64,000 nucleotides of DNA from Maniola hyperantus (Eukaryota; Arthropoda; Insecta; Lepidoptera; Nymphalidae). The translations under genes and the position numbers were made by a program. The stretch lies in contig NC_048550.1 in NCBI RefSeq assembly GCF_902806685.2, positions 973,383 through 1,037,382 on the forward strand. Reading direction: 5' to 3'. Below, piece after piece: positions 20,211 through 30,270 of the stretch (position 1 is its first letter; each line of letters begins with the position of its first letter). The notes beneath the pieces are model-generated. The model had not been told where the DNA came from and did not search any database. It was given only the letters and a program-made list of their open reading frames with translations.

Positions 20211-20549
20211 ATTATTTTAAATTAACTAATTAGATTAATTAGGCTGTGCGTTGATAGATTGGTCAGTCAATAAAAATAAATAAAATAAAGGTCAAGTTGT
20301 TTGAGATCTATACATACAGGCGATTAACATTTTCAACAAAAAATATTATTTAAAGTTTAATTCACAGCTAATTAATAATTAATGATTACCTTCAACGCTG
20401 CACTAAAGGACCGAATACCACGGTGGCGACACAAAACACAATACCTCAACTACACATTAGCATAATGCGATCGACTGTACTTTAAAACCCACACAAACTT
20501 AATGTTAAAAATGAATTACCAACACAGACTCCCTGCCTCCCTGCTACAC

Positions 20550-20800
20550 TCATTTTCATTTCGATGTTTTTGGGTTTTTGCGCAGATGGGGGTGCCCTAC
20601 CCCTGGGGGGGAACCTCCCTCGCCCTATGAAAATAGGATATATTTTTATGTTTTATTTGCCGGAAGCTCGAAGCTTAGTTGCATGTTTATTAGAAGTTTT
20701 TATTAGTAGAAACAATACGAAAGGTTATTTGGTACGTTTTTTTCGTTTTTCCCGAGTACTTCGTTGGCGGATGATTTGCGATGACAACCGTATCGGTTAA
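20550..20800. other. GC-skewed island, function unknown
   Basis: Contains GGGTGCCCTACCCCTGGGG and CTCGCCCTATGAAAATAGG in otherwise AT-rich sequence. The frame 20564-20800 is open but shows no recognisable protein pattern. It could be a conserved non-coding element. Confidence 0.3.
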
Positions 20801-20856
20801 GTCACGGAATGTTTGTTTTTGATTAGGGTTTAAGTTGTAGTATATCTAGGGTAAAG

Positions 20857-21000
20857 CCGTCATAGCCTAGTGGTTGAGACGTCCGCCTCTCATTCGGGAG
20901 ATCGGAGGCACTTGCTTTAACGGTGACGGAAAACATCGTGAGGAACCTGTATGCCTGAGAGTTCTTTGTAATGTTCTCAAAGGTGTGTGAAGTCTAAAAA
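20857..21000 (+). mobile_element. SINE1 with internal deletion
   Basis: The head GTCATAGCCTAGTGGTTGAG joins the body at GGAGGCACTTGCTTTAACGG, skipping the B box and the following ~50 bases. Confidence 0.7.
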
Positions 21001-21097
21001 TTAAAGAATTTTCGCTAGAATTTTAAAACCTAAATGCGAATCTAAATAGACAGGTACTATCATCTAGTCTCTAAGTAGTAAAGTAAAAAGTATTTAA

Positions 21098-21330
21098 TAG
21101 CTGACGCCCGCCACTTCGTCCGCATGGAGTTAGGTTTTTATAAATCCCGTGGGAACTTTTTGATTTTCTGGGATAAAAAGTAGCCTATGTCACTCTCCAG
21201 GTCTTAAACTACTTATACTCATGCAAAAAATCACGTCAATCATCCGTTGCGCCGTTGCAACGTCATTGAAAGATAAATTGACAAACCAACAAACAGACAC
21301 ACTTTCGCATTTATCATAATATGGGTAGTG
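21098..21330 (-). mobile_element. H2 Helitron
   Basis: TAGCTGACGCCCGCCACTTC to TTTATCATAATATGGGTAGTG. The CTAG end is damaged (ATAG). Confidence 0.75.
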
Positions 21331-21770
21331 CTAAAAAGAGACAGTACTGACTGACTGACTAACTGACTAAAAAAGGATTTCCAGAAATCCCACTCAGCCA
21401 AACCCAGGTGTGATAGGTAGTCCCTACAACAAACTCTCTAGTTTGTTGTAGAGACTTCTGACTAAAAATCCAACGAGTTAAAACTGGTAGATTTTAGTTT
21501 TATAACGATTTATTCCTGTTATTCAACTTCCGATTCCATCATCAGACATTATCTTTTAGCCAACTCTTTGAGACAAACACACCAACATACAGAGAGTGTT
21601 ATAACACCCCTACATTTGCATCGAGCGTTATAAATATGCACTAGCTACTCGCCGCAGCTTAGATGGGGTGTAATTCCTGAAAATCTTTTTAAGTGGAGGT
21701 ATAAAAACACCTACATGCAAAATCTAAATAAAACAAGTGCAGTCACATTATTCTTTTACTTAAATCACTA
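21330..21770. other. Spacer with GACT repeats
   Basis: Short GACTGACTGACTAACTGAC stretch (H1 scrap) near 21345; otherwise nothing recognised. Confidence 0.35.
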
Positions 21771-21771
21771 C

Positions 21772-21966
21772 CCATATTATAAATGCGAAAGTGTGTTTGT
21801 TTGTTGGTTGGTCCTTCTATCACGTTGCAACAGATCAACGGATCGACGCATTTTTAGCACTGGTAATAATTAAAGACCGAAAGTGACATAGGCTACTTTA
21901 TATCTCAGAAAATAAAAAATATATAAATATAAATCTATGCAGCCAAAATCGTAGACATCAGCTAGT
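21772..21966 (+). mobile_element. H2 Helitron, diverged
   Basis: TATTATAAATGCGAAAGTGT, CCTTCTATCACGTTGCAACA, GACATAGGCTACTTTATATC and a decayed hairpin before ATCAGCTAG. Confidence 0.7.
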
Positions 21967-22047
21967 GTACTTATAGACTAGGCAATAAGATTCATCGATA
22001 GATATCAAAAGAATAAAATTGACTGTGAAAGACTTTGAGTTTGTAAA

Positions 22048-22133
22048 GTCTACGTAGCTCTACTTCGTAGCACGTACCTACGCTACGTCTACACCACTCG
22101 CATATTTTGCCTACGTAGCCTACATCCCTTAGT
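22048..22133. repeat. CTACG-rich segment, copy 2
   Basis: CTACGTAGCTCTACTTCGTA, CGTACCTACGCTACGTCTAC, TGCCTACGTAGCCTACATCC. Same word composition as copy 1. Confidence 0.4.
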
Positions 22134-22134
22134 A

Positions 22135-22264
22135 GGGTGATATCTATAGAGAGCGCACTCTGACTCTAAAACGAGACGGAGCTATAACTCTCATATAATT
22201 CTGTCTCGTTTTAACTCAATCTTAAGTCTGAGCAAAGTCAAAGTGCGCTCTATAGATCTCAGCC
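22135..22264. mobile_element. Foldback MITE
   Basis: Arms GATATCTATAGAGAGCGCAC and GTGCGCTCTATAGATCTCAG, with an inner palindrome CTAAAACGAGACGGAGC / CTGTCTCGTTTTAAC. The whole 130 bp can fold into one interrupted hairpin. Confidence 0.75.
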
Positions 22265-22477
22265 TTAGTACTAAACAGAACGTTAAGCGTGGTTACGCGA
22301 GTTTAATCCATACTAATCATAGAAATATTATTTTCTGTGATACTAATATAAATGCGAAAATGTGTTTGTTTGTTAGTTTATCCTTCAATCACGCCGCAGC
22401 AGAGAATTCAACCCTGATGCATTCCCCCCCCCCATTCTCCATAAACAATTTCTGGCTAAGGTTTTATTTACCACTAG

Positions 22478-22672
22478 CTTACGCTCTACATAAATTTGAA
22501 ACCCTCATTTAACCCACTTAAGGGTGGAATTTCGGAAAATTCTATCGTAGTGGATACCTACTCTTTACAAAGAACACATCCTGCTTTCATGTCTTTAGAA
22601 CAAGCGGTTTGGGCTGTGCATTGATTAAGTCAGTCAGTCAGTCAGGACTTTAAATTTTATATATACAGATAG
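22478..22672 (-). mobile_element. Decayed H1 Helitron
   Basis: CTAGCTTACGCTCTACATAA, CACTTAAGGGTGGAATTTCG, GGGCTGTGCATTGATTAAG and four GTCA units. The hairpin has been lost. Confidence 0.65.
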
Positions 22673-22864
22673 GTAGATACTATTTTCTAATCTGTGCATC
22701 TTGCCTGCGTTGCCTGTGTGAACGTGCCATAAGATCGATAAGAAATTGAAAATAGAATATAATTACGCAAAAATTATTTATGGAATCCATAAAAATATAG
22801 GAAATATAGAATCAAAATAAATAAACACTGTAAGAACGTTTTCAGATTGGGTGTATGTACAGTG

Positions 22865-23182
22865 CGTATCATCATCATCATGATCAACCCATCGCCGGCT
22901 CACTACAGAGCACGAGTCTCCTCTCAGAGTGAGAAGGGTTTGGCCATAGTCTACCACGCTGGCCATGTGCGGATTGCTAGACTTCACATCTTTGAGAACA
23001 TTATGGAGAACTCTCAGGCATGCAGGTTTCCTCACGATGTTTTCTTTCACCGTTAAAGTAAGTGATATTTAATTACTTAATACGCATAAAACTCTGAAAA
23101 GTTACAGGTGCATGCCCGGGATCGAACCCCCGACCTCCGATTAGAAGGCGGACGTCCTAACCACTAGGCTATCACAGCTTAC
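22865..23182 (-). mobile_element. SINE1, full length
   Basis: (ATC)n, ATGATCAACCCATCGCCGGC to ACTAGGCTATCACAGC. The head, B box (GGGATCGAACCCCCGACC, rc) and tail are all present with few differences from 173-468. Confidence 0.88.
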
Positions 23183-23795
23183 AGTGCACAGTACAGTACA
23201 CAGTGCGTATAACCATAGTTTATTTTGACGCTAGTATGAGACTCGCCTACATTCAGAGATTCAGAGATACGAGATCAACCATAGAGATCAACATAAAAAA
23301 ACACGTACATACACCCCTAACCGTACAACCATATTATTTACTAGATGATGCCTGCGAGTTTCTCATTTTTGTTGTTTGAGTGATCAATGGTTTCTGAGTA
23401 CTTTTATCGCCGGTTTTTCTATTCAATAGCGCTATTAGTCCGATAACTCGAGACAGTGCGTTTCTGAACTACGCAATGCAAGATAAACTCCGTTTAAACT
23501 TAACTGGCCAATGTGCGCCGTTTATCTATTCCATAAAGTTATTTGACGTTTCATCTGTCAGTAAGGTAGTTCATGGTTTGCGTATTTTTAGATTAAAAAG
23601 TATTTTAATAGTAACTTTGCAAAAACAGTGTTTAGCCACTTATTTAGCATAGAAAAAAATACTATTATTAATAAAACTAGTGTTGGTGGCTAAATAAAAT
23701 AATAATATGCATTTCAAACACGTTTACTGTAACATACCCATCTTGTGACAGAATAATGTACTGGTTATCGGTTTCATAGTTTTTGTTGTATTCAG

Positions 23796-23938
23796 AAACG
23801 CATGGACAGTTAAACGACGTTTACAGTATACATACCATTATTGAATTAACAGCTAATGAGAACATAACTGACGAGTTCAGAAACCGGGCACAAGGCATCT
23901 TACCTAAAAATAAATCCAATCTGAAACCGCTCTTAGAG
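23796..23938 (+). CDS. Putative internal exon of an unidentified gene
   Basis: A 143-bp segment bounded by a good acceptor (TTTTTGTTGTATTCAG|AAACG) and donor (TTAGAG|GTAAGC). Read after two leading bases it encodes THGQLNDVYSIHTIIELTAN, then ENITDEFRNRAQGILPKNKS and NLKPLLE, ending at a codon boundary. The frame is closed just upstream (TAG at 23777), so it depends on splicing. The composition is protein-like (charged and hydrophobic residues balanced, no low complexity) and it matches none of the window's repeat families. I do not recognise the product. A decayed transposon gene is the main alternative. Confidence 0.45.
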
Positions 23939-24198
23939 GTAAGCAACGTAAAACGTGGCACCTGATCGCTTGACTTCAAAGCAAAGTTTATGTAACCGAG
24001 CCGCTCAAAGCCGTTCGTTCGAGCAATTTGCTATTACATCATTACATTACCACTAATTACAACCTTATTACCGTTAATGTAGACAAATAGAGTCGAATTA
24101 ATATATTAACTCACACTAATGATCGAATACTGAGAGTTCTCCATAATCTTACCAAAGATGTGCGAAGTCTGCTAATCCGCACTGCGTAGTCTAGTATG

Positions 24199-24236
24199 GT
24201 TAAGCCCACGGAACAGAACTGTTCCGTGGTTAAGCC
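24199..24236. repeat. Palindrome flanked by 9-bp direct repeats
   Basis: GGTTAAGCC / CACGGAACAGAACTGTTCCGT / GGTTAAGCC: a hairpin with CCACGGAACA / TGTTCCGTGG arms sits between two copies of GGTTAAGCC (24199-24207, 24228-24236). It lies inside a SINE1 remnant (24120-24200). Confidence 0.7.
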
Positions 24237-24599
24237 TATCAAATCATTTATTTTTACACCACTCGCTCTAGAATGCGTTATATTATAGACCTGTTAGCTA
24301 AGGGTAAATCAGAATCCTATAAATTATTGATGACGAATAATTTGAGATGATGATGATAATGATAATTGATCAAATAGTGCTTGACGACATAGAAAAGTAT
24401 AACTTAAAGTTAACATAACTACTGCATCTGAAATCTAGTCATTTCATCTGAAGCACATCATCACGACTAACTTGACTACAGTTTCAATTAAGTCACACTC
24501 AAAACCAGTCATCGAGAAAAAAATATACAATTAATAAAAAAAAAGAGAAATACTTAAAAAAATGTATGCAAGAACTTCCTTATTGTTGTGTAAAAAAAT

Positions 24600-24800
24600 G
24601 TTTTAACCCTTGCCATATCCGTAATGAGCGCACCACAGGCCGAGAGGGGGGCGGGCGGTGTTCTCGGTGGGCATAATAAATTCATTTGCTAGTTTTTCCA
24701 ATAATTCCCCCGATTGGTGGAAAAATGTGCTGCTTTTCATATTGAATTGGCCGGCCATCGTTTTATCTCTTTTTATCGCGGGGGAGAGAGGTGCTTGTAT
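24600..24800. other. GC-rich island, possible regulatory element
   Basis: GAGCGCACCACAGGCCGAGA, GGGGGGCGGGCGGTGTTCTC, TTGGCCGGCCATCGTTTTAT. No open frame. It is repeat-free and of contrasting composition, which is the only basis for the suggestion. Confidence 0.25.
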
Positions 24801-24924
24801 ATATTTATTTGGTCATATATAAAATTTGATGACATTATCGTCGATTAAAAAAAACTATAGGTATGACTAACTTATATGATGGTTGCCGGGGTGGACACGT
24901 TTAGGGCCTTGATTCTTTTATGAT

Positions 24925-25400
24925 ATCATCATCATCATCAAGATCCATCGCCGGCTCTCTAATGAGCACGGGTGTCCTCTCAGAATAATAAGGATTTAGC
25001 CATAGTCCACCACGCTGGCCAATTGTAGATTGGCAGACTTCACACACCTTTGAAAACATTATGTAGAAAACTCAGGCATGCAGGTGAATGGTGATACTTA
25101 ATTTAATTTAATTTAAAACAATTTTATTGGTAACAAAATTACAGAGAGTAAGAAAACATGATATTAAAAAACAAAGGGCGACTTTATCACTAAAATGATC
25201 TCCCACCTTCCAAGCAACCCAATACTTATTTTTTTTTAAAAAGAATATTAGCCATGTTAAATGACTAATATTCCCCTTTCCTCTCCAACTAAGCGTCAGG
25301 CTTGTGCTAGGAGTAGGTACGACAATAGCGCAACGGGCGGGGTTTGAACCGTCGACCTTTCGGTTTTCAGTCCACTCCTATACCGGTTGAGCTATTGAGG
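24925..25400 (-). mobile_element. SINE1 remnant followed by SINE3
   Basis: 24925-25088 is the 3' half of SINE1 (minus). 25240-25400 is SINE3 on minus: AGAATATTAGCCATGTTAAA tail, CCAACTAAGCGTCAGGCTTG, then a tRNA-Phe-like head read in reverse (CGTCGACCTTTCGGTTTTCA, GGTTGAGCTATTGAGGC). 25092-25235 between them is an AT-rich repeat of unknown class. Confidence 0.7.
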
Positions 25401-25682
25401 CTTATCAATTGTTTAAAACGCATATAAGTACCTCTGAAAATTTTAAGATGCATGCTCGAGACTTAACCCTCAATCTTCTGAATATAAGGTAGATCTATGC
25501 TCTCACGGCTCACCTGCATATAAATCAAATGTATGCAAATACAAACGCATGTACCTGCCAAGGTATCTTGGTAAACGACTAATCTCGATGACTGAGAAAA
25601 AGACACCATTAAAACAGAAAGCAAGGCAGTCTCGACTAGTCGACACTACAGCGGCTCTGGAATCTAGATTTAGATCTAGGTG

Positions 25683-26226
25683 ATGACCTCTCTGGCGCAG
25701 TAGTTAGCGCTGTAGTCTTAATAGTAGTAGGGCTCGGTTTCGATTCCCGGCAGGGGGTTGAAATTTTATCAGTACCCATATTATAAATGTGAAAGTGTGT
25801 TTGTTTGTTGATTTGTTGGTTTGTTCTTCAATCACGTCGCAACGGAGCAACGGATCGACGTGATTTTATGCATGAGTATATTAAAGACCTGGAGAGTGAC
25901 ATAGGCTACTTTTTATCCCGCGAAATCAAAGAGTTCCCACGGGGTTTATAAAAACCTAAATCGACGTACGAAGTCGCGGGCATCAGCTAGTCATTTACAA
26001 ATTTCTGGTCTGGTGAGAGGCTTCGGCCATGGCTAGTTATCACCCTAAGCACAACTTTGTTAAGCGATTTAGCAATCCGGTACAATGCTGTGAAGACACC
26101 AAAGGGGTTAAATTTAATAAAAACTGCCATACCCCTTCCAGGTTAGCCCGCTTCCATCTTACACTGCATCATCACTCACCACCAAGTAAGATTGCAGTCA
26201 AGGGCTAACTCGTCTCTGAATAAATA
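25683..26226 (+). mobile_element. SINE2 split by an H2 Helitron
   Basis: Head GACCTCTCTGGCGCAGTAGT and B-box region to 25768; the body resumes at 25991 with TCATTTACAAATTTCTGG and continues through CCATACCCCTTCCAGG to the AAT-rich tail. The intact SINE2 at 1172 has the same phrase uninterrupted (TTTTATAATTTCTAAATTTC). Confidence 0.8.
25769..25990 (+). mobile_element. H2 Helitron, full length, inserted in SINE2
   Basis: Starts TCAGTACCCATATTATAAAT, ends GGGCATCAGCTAG. Flanks ...AATTTTA | element | TCATTTAC. Compared with the SINE2 at 1172, the insertion is between A and T without duplication. Confidence 0.87.
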
Positions 26227-26362
26227 TAATAAGATATCTTCTCGTAGAGGTGTGCACTATTTTCCACCTTACTTACAACTTACCCTTTTGGCCGGTCCCA
26301 GCCTCACAATATCTGAAACCAATACAAACACATGGTTAAAAAATACACAATACTTTAAATCC

Positions 26363-26592
26363 TCTAAATATATAAAAGGAAAATGTGACTGACTGACTGA
26401 CAGACTGATCTATCAACGCACAGCTCAAACTACTGGACGGATCGGGCTAAAATTTGGCATGTTGATAGCTATTACGACGTAGGTACACATCCGCTAAGAA
26501 AGGATTTTTGAAAATTCAACCCCTAAGGGGGTGAAATAGGGGTTTGAAATTTATGTAGTCCACGCGGACAAAGTCGCGAGCATAAGTTAAGT
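26363..26592 (+). mobile_element. H1 Helitron
   Basis: TCTAAATATATAAAAGG start, hairpin with one change (CGCGGACAAAGTCGCG), end decayed to TTAA. A second H1 scrap lies at 26728-26785. Confidence 0.8.
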
Positions 26593-26799
26593 AGTAGTAA
26601 ATATAAACATAAAAAATTACTCGAAATTATCACAATTGATACAAAAAAAAACACTTAGTTTCCCTTAGGCTGTATATATAAACGGAAAAGCTGACTAACT
26701 GATCTATCAAAGCATAGCTCAAACTACTGCGCTGTGCGTTGATAGATCAGTCAGTCAGTCACCTTTTCCTTTTACATATTTAGATAATACGCTTATGAT

Positions 26800-27170
26800 T
26801 TTCCTAAAAAGGAAAATGAAAAACTTTAGTTTGTCACCCATGGCACTTAGATCATTTTTTTTTTCTTTAAAAAGAAAACTTAACTTTGATTATTATTATA
26901 TTTTAACCAGCTGATACCTGAACTACTACGTTCACGTGGATTTAGGTTTTTATGAATAGACTATAAGTAAATCATATCACGCAGACGCAAGACGCGGGCG
27001 AACATCTTAATGTGATGCTACTGTAGATTTAACGCTACTTAATGAGTTCTTAAACGACGAATTTTCTTGGCGCCAGTCTCTACATCAGTTTAATTGTGTA
27101 GAAATAGAGCGTGCTAGCCTAGAAGATGCCTATTCACTCTTGTCTTGAGAGTTCGCGCTATAACTACAAA
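26800..27170. other. Spacer with an eroded H2 3' scrap
   Basis: 26915-26990 recalls an H2/H3 3' part (AGCTGATACCTGAACTAC); the rest is AT-rich and unassigned. TGCTAGCCTAGAAGATGCCT near 27110 belongs to the repeat seen at 59862. Confidence 0.35.
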
Positions 27171-27179
27171 TTCACGGTT

Positions 27180-27645
27180 TTCAGATTTATTCCATTACTT
27201 GTGCTATAAGACCTACCTACTGCCAAATTTCATGATTCTAGGTGAACGGGAAGTACCCTATAGGATATCTTGACAGACACGACGAACAAACAGACAGACA
27301 GACAAAGTGATCATCAATAGCTCAACGGGTAAAGGAGTGTACTGAAAACCGAAAGGTCGACGGTTCAATCCCCGCCCGTTGCACTATTGTCGTAACTACT
27401 CCTAGCACAAGCTTGACGCTTAGTTGGAGAGGAAAGGGGAATATTAGTCATTTAACATGGCTAATATTCTTTTAAAAAAATCCTATAAGGGTTCCTTTTT
27501 CCTTAATTTTCAAAAATCCATCCTTAGCGGATGTCTACGTTATAATAGCTATCTGCAAATATCCAAATTTCAGCCCGATCTGTCCAGTAGTTTCAGCTGT
27601 GCGTTAATAGATCAATCAGTCAGACAGTCTGAGTTTTTGGCTCAA
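27180..27645. mobile_element. Z fragment, SINE3 and H1 fragment in series
   Basis: 27180-27310 is a Z piece on minus (TTTCATGATTCTAGGTGAAC, ACAGACAGACAGACAAAGTG). 27316-27475 is SINE3 on plus (CAATAGCTCAACGGGTAAAG, GGTTCAATCCCCGCCCGTTG, CATGGCTAATATTCTTTT). 27480-27640 is an H1 piece on minus. A few bases separate each pair, so they are probably successive insertions into one another. Confidence 0.65.
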
Positions 27646-28029
27646 CTCGTTTTTTGTTTAAATAGATCGTGATTAAGGGTTTTATTAAATTAAAAATGTT
27701 TCTTTTAAGCAAATACTACTAATAGACTTAATACATTACAATGTAGAACATGGATAGGAAAATGTAGATAATAATTTTATTATAACACTTTTATTCAAAT
27801 AGCTTCAATAAATAATACGCCACTTGTATAAACTTACTGTATATAAAATGTGGTATTAGAAAGAACAACTGTATCAACTCAGACGGGACAATATTTGGTC
27901 TATATTTTACACGTGTTTTCGTATAATAGGTTTTGCATCGCTAGTCGCTACCTAAGACTTTGAAGGTTGCGAAATGGCGATGCAGTCAAAGGCTGCCTCC
28001 GCTATACCAGAACGCTTATTCATCATCAT

Positions 28030-28140
28030 CATCATCAACCGATACACGTCCACTGCTGGACATAGGTCTCTTGTGAGGACTTCCACACGCCACGATCATG
28101 CGTCGCCATTGACTTATACACGGTGGCCGGGGATGTGACG
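28030..28140 (-). mobile_element. LINE 3' tail
   Basis: (ATC)n, CAACCGATACACGTCCACTG, TGGACATAGGTCTCTTGTGA, ACTTCCACACGCCACGATC. Same tail as 13190-13312. Confidence 0.6.
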
Positions 28141-28344
28141 TCTAAAAGAAAAATTCAAATACTAAGGGGTATCCAAATCACATCATCAATTCAGCGATTT
28201 TTAGTAGCTTAGGAGATATGAATTTTTTAATGATTTTTTCATAATTTTCATTCGTCAGTGGTTTTTATTTTTTTTCTCTTTTAGTGGAACGTTTTTTTTG
28301 TGGCAATTAGTAAACATACATACATAGTAAGCATAGACTTTTTA

Positions 28345-28424
28345 TCCCGGAAAATCAAAGAGTTCCCACGGGACTATTAAAAAACCTAATTCCACGCGGA
28401 CGAAGTCGCGGGCATCAGCTAGTA
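28345..28424 (+). mobile_element. H2 3' fragment
   Basis: TTTTATCCCGGAAAATCAAA to GGGCATCAGCTAG, with an intact hairpin; the 5' two-thirds are missing. Confidence 0.75.
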
Positions 28425-28811
28425 TAGATATAATTCAACCCGGCAGTTCCAAATGAAGCGGTAGTTCTAACAATACTTTATTAAGCCAAATATTTAAAAA
28501 AAATCACGCATATCTTACTCAAGTTATCTTAATAAGGGAAATCTTTCCTCTCTTCTCGATGTATTTTTCCATTGATCGTGCTTCCCCTAAGCATCTATAC
28601 ATTTTCTTATTCTTAGTTGGCGGCAGCACACATTAACACACGCGAGTGTGTGTAACCCCCTAAATTATTTCGACATATGCAAATTTGTACTCACCTACAG
28701 ATGTTGCCAAAGATTATGTGTCATACAGAGACGGGAATAGGCATATATTACCTACAGAGCGTGAGAAATAGTAAAAGTGTTTAGTATAAGTAAGGGACAA
28801 GGAAGAAACAA

Positions 28812-29033
28812 TCAGTACCCTTATTATGAATGCGAAAGTGTGTTTGTTTGTTGGTTTATTGGTTTGTCCTTCAATCACGTCGCAACGGTGCAACGGATTG
28901 ACGTGATTTTTTGCATGGGTAAAAATAAAAACCTGGAGTGAAATAGGCTACTTTTATCCTGGGAAATCAAAGAATTGGCACGGGATTTTCAAAAATCTAA
29001 TTCCACGAGGACGAAGTCGCGGGCATCAGCTAG
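28812..29033 (+). mobile_element. H2 Helitron, full length
   Basis: TCAGTACCCTTATTATGAAT to GGGCATCAGCTAG, 222 bp, the same length as the copy at 25769. A|T target respected (CAA|TC...CTAG|TAAG). Confidence 0.85.
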
Positions 29034-29064
29034 TAAGCTATAAATCGATTGTGTCCATTCAAGA

Positions 29065-29240
29065 GGTACCGCGGCATCTGATACTGAGCACAGATCTCCT
29101 TTTAGAACGAGAGAGGCTTAGACCATAGTCCACCCACAACGCTGCCCAACTTCACACACTTTAAAAAATGGAGAATTCTGACGCATGCAAGCACGATGTT
29201 TTCTTCACCGTCAAACCAGTTGATATTTAATAACTCTATC
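29065..29240 (-). mobile_element. SINE1, diverged
   Basis: GCGGCATCTGATACTGAGCA, GCTTAGACCATAGTCCACC, CACGATGTTTTCTTCACCGT. The head is missing. Confidence 0.6.
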
Positions 29241-29374
29241 ATTGATATGCTATTATAGAGCGATTGTACATTTTTTGAGTGAGAAAATAGTCAGTAGCTA
29301 GTCGCTTATTCCTGTGTTAATGTCTTTCGTAGGTATTTACAAGTAAACAATACCAAGACATATCTGCCAACTAC

Positions 29375-29640
29375 TTAATCTTCTTGAGCACACCTAGCGA
29401 CGCGAATCTCCCAAAAAAACGGAGCGGCGCAGTTGTAAAATTGTCTAACTACCCTCCCCCTCCCCCCCGCGCACTCATTACAGCGCGTGCGTGGGCCACA
29501 CATGACGTTGTAGGTCGCTAGATCATTCTCAAGATTTTTGGTTTCTTTTTGAGTTATCGCCAAAAATGTGGGAATTTCAAAATTTGATTTTGGCTCGGGA
29601 CGAAACAAGTGGGATTCCTTTACAATGTGACATTAAAATA
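29375..29640. other. GC-rich island, unassigned
   Basis: CCCCTCCCCCCCGCGCACTC and GTGCGTGGGCCACACATGAC. The minus frame 29608-29375 is open, with a cysteine-bearing middle (CGPRTRCNECAGGRGR), but I see no domain and no splice signals supporting it. Possible regulatory element or chance frame. Confidence 0.25.
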
Positions 29641-29794
29641 ATTAGTCAAGCAAATCCAGCGCGCCTTTTGTGTTAGGGGTTTTAGTTTTGACAGACGTAG
29701 ACCTTTTTTCATGCCTATTGGTAAGCAAAGATGATGTCTAGGTCGGAGCGCGCTTGCCTAGAAAATACTTTTGCCTTGAAGATACTCATAAAAT

Positions 29795-29882
29795 TCCAGT
29801 CTATTTTACTGTAACGCGGAAGTATTTCGACTCTCGAATTTGGTTTGGTTTGGTGAGACGTAAAATCTTGTACTAGGGGTAC
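29795..29882 (+). mobile_element. Solo arm of the GTACCCGTAG foldback family
   Basis: TTTTACTGTAACGCGGAAGT, TTCGACTCTCGAATTTGG, TGAGACGTAAAATCTTGTAC. This is one inverted-repeat arm of the element at 43291-43580, without its partner. Confidence 0.7.
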
Positions 29883-30270
29883 AGGAAACGAATCGCTTCG
29901 TATGATTCAGTGGAAATTTCAATAAAATGTATAAATAAAATGAAAAGTAATAAGTATCTTCAGACTTATCCCTCTAACTCAATCCCATTGCCAAAAAAAA
30001 CCATACGCGACTCAGATCGCGATACTAAGCGTGTTCATCTCTTTCTAGTTTTGAAAAAACCCCGCCCGCCTCCCACCACCCCCTGGCCGCCCCCCTCTCC
30101 TAATTCCTTACATATTTAAATTCCACTTTCAACGTTCGTTGGAGACTCTACATTGTCTCATATGCCTTTTTGGCATTTTTTTCCATTTCAACAAGCCTCG
30201 GAAAAATTAACCGCTTTGATTTGTGAAGCAGGTGAAAAAGATTGTTTCGTTTCATTTCGAGAATATTATA

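Noticed and set aside
28693..28800. Minus-strand exon before GTGAGT at 28692
   Set aside because: All three frames contain stops close to the donor.
29375..29608. Cysteine-containing minus-strand protein
   Set aside because: No start context, splice sites or conserved domain; most likely a chance frame through a GC-rich stretch.
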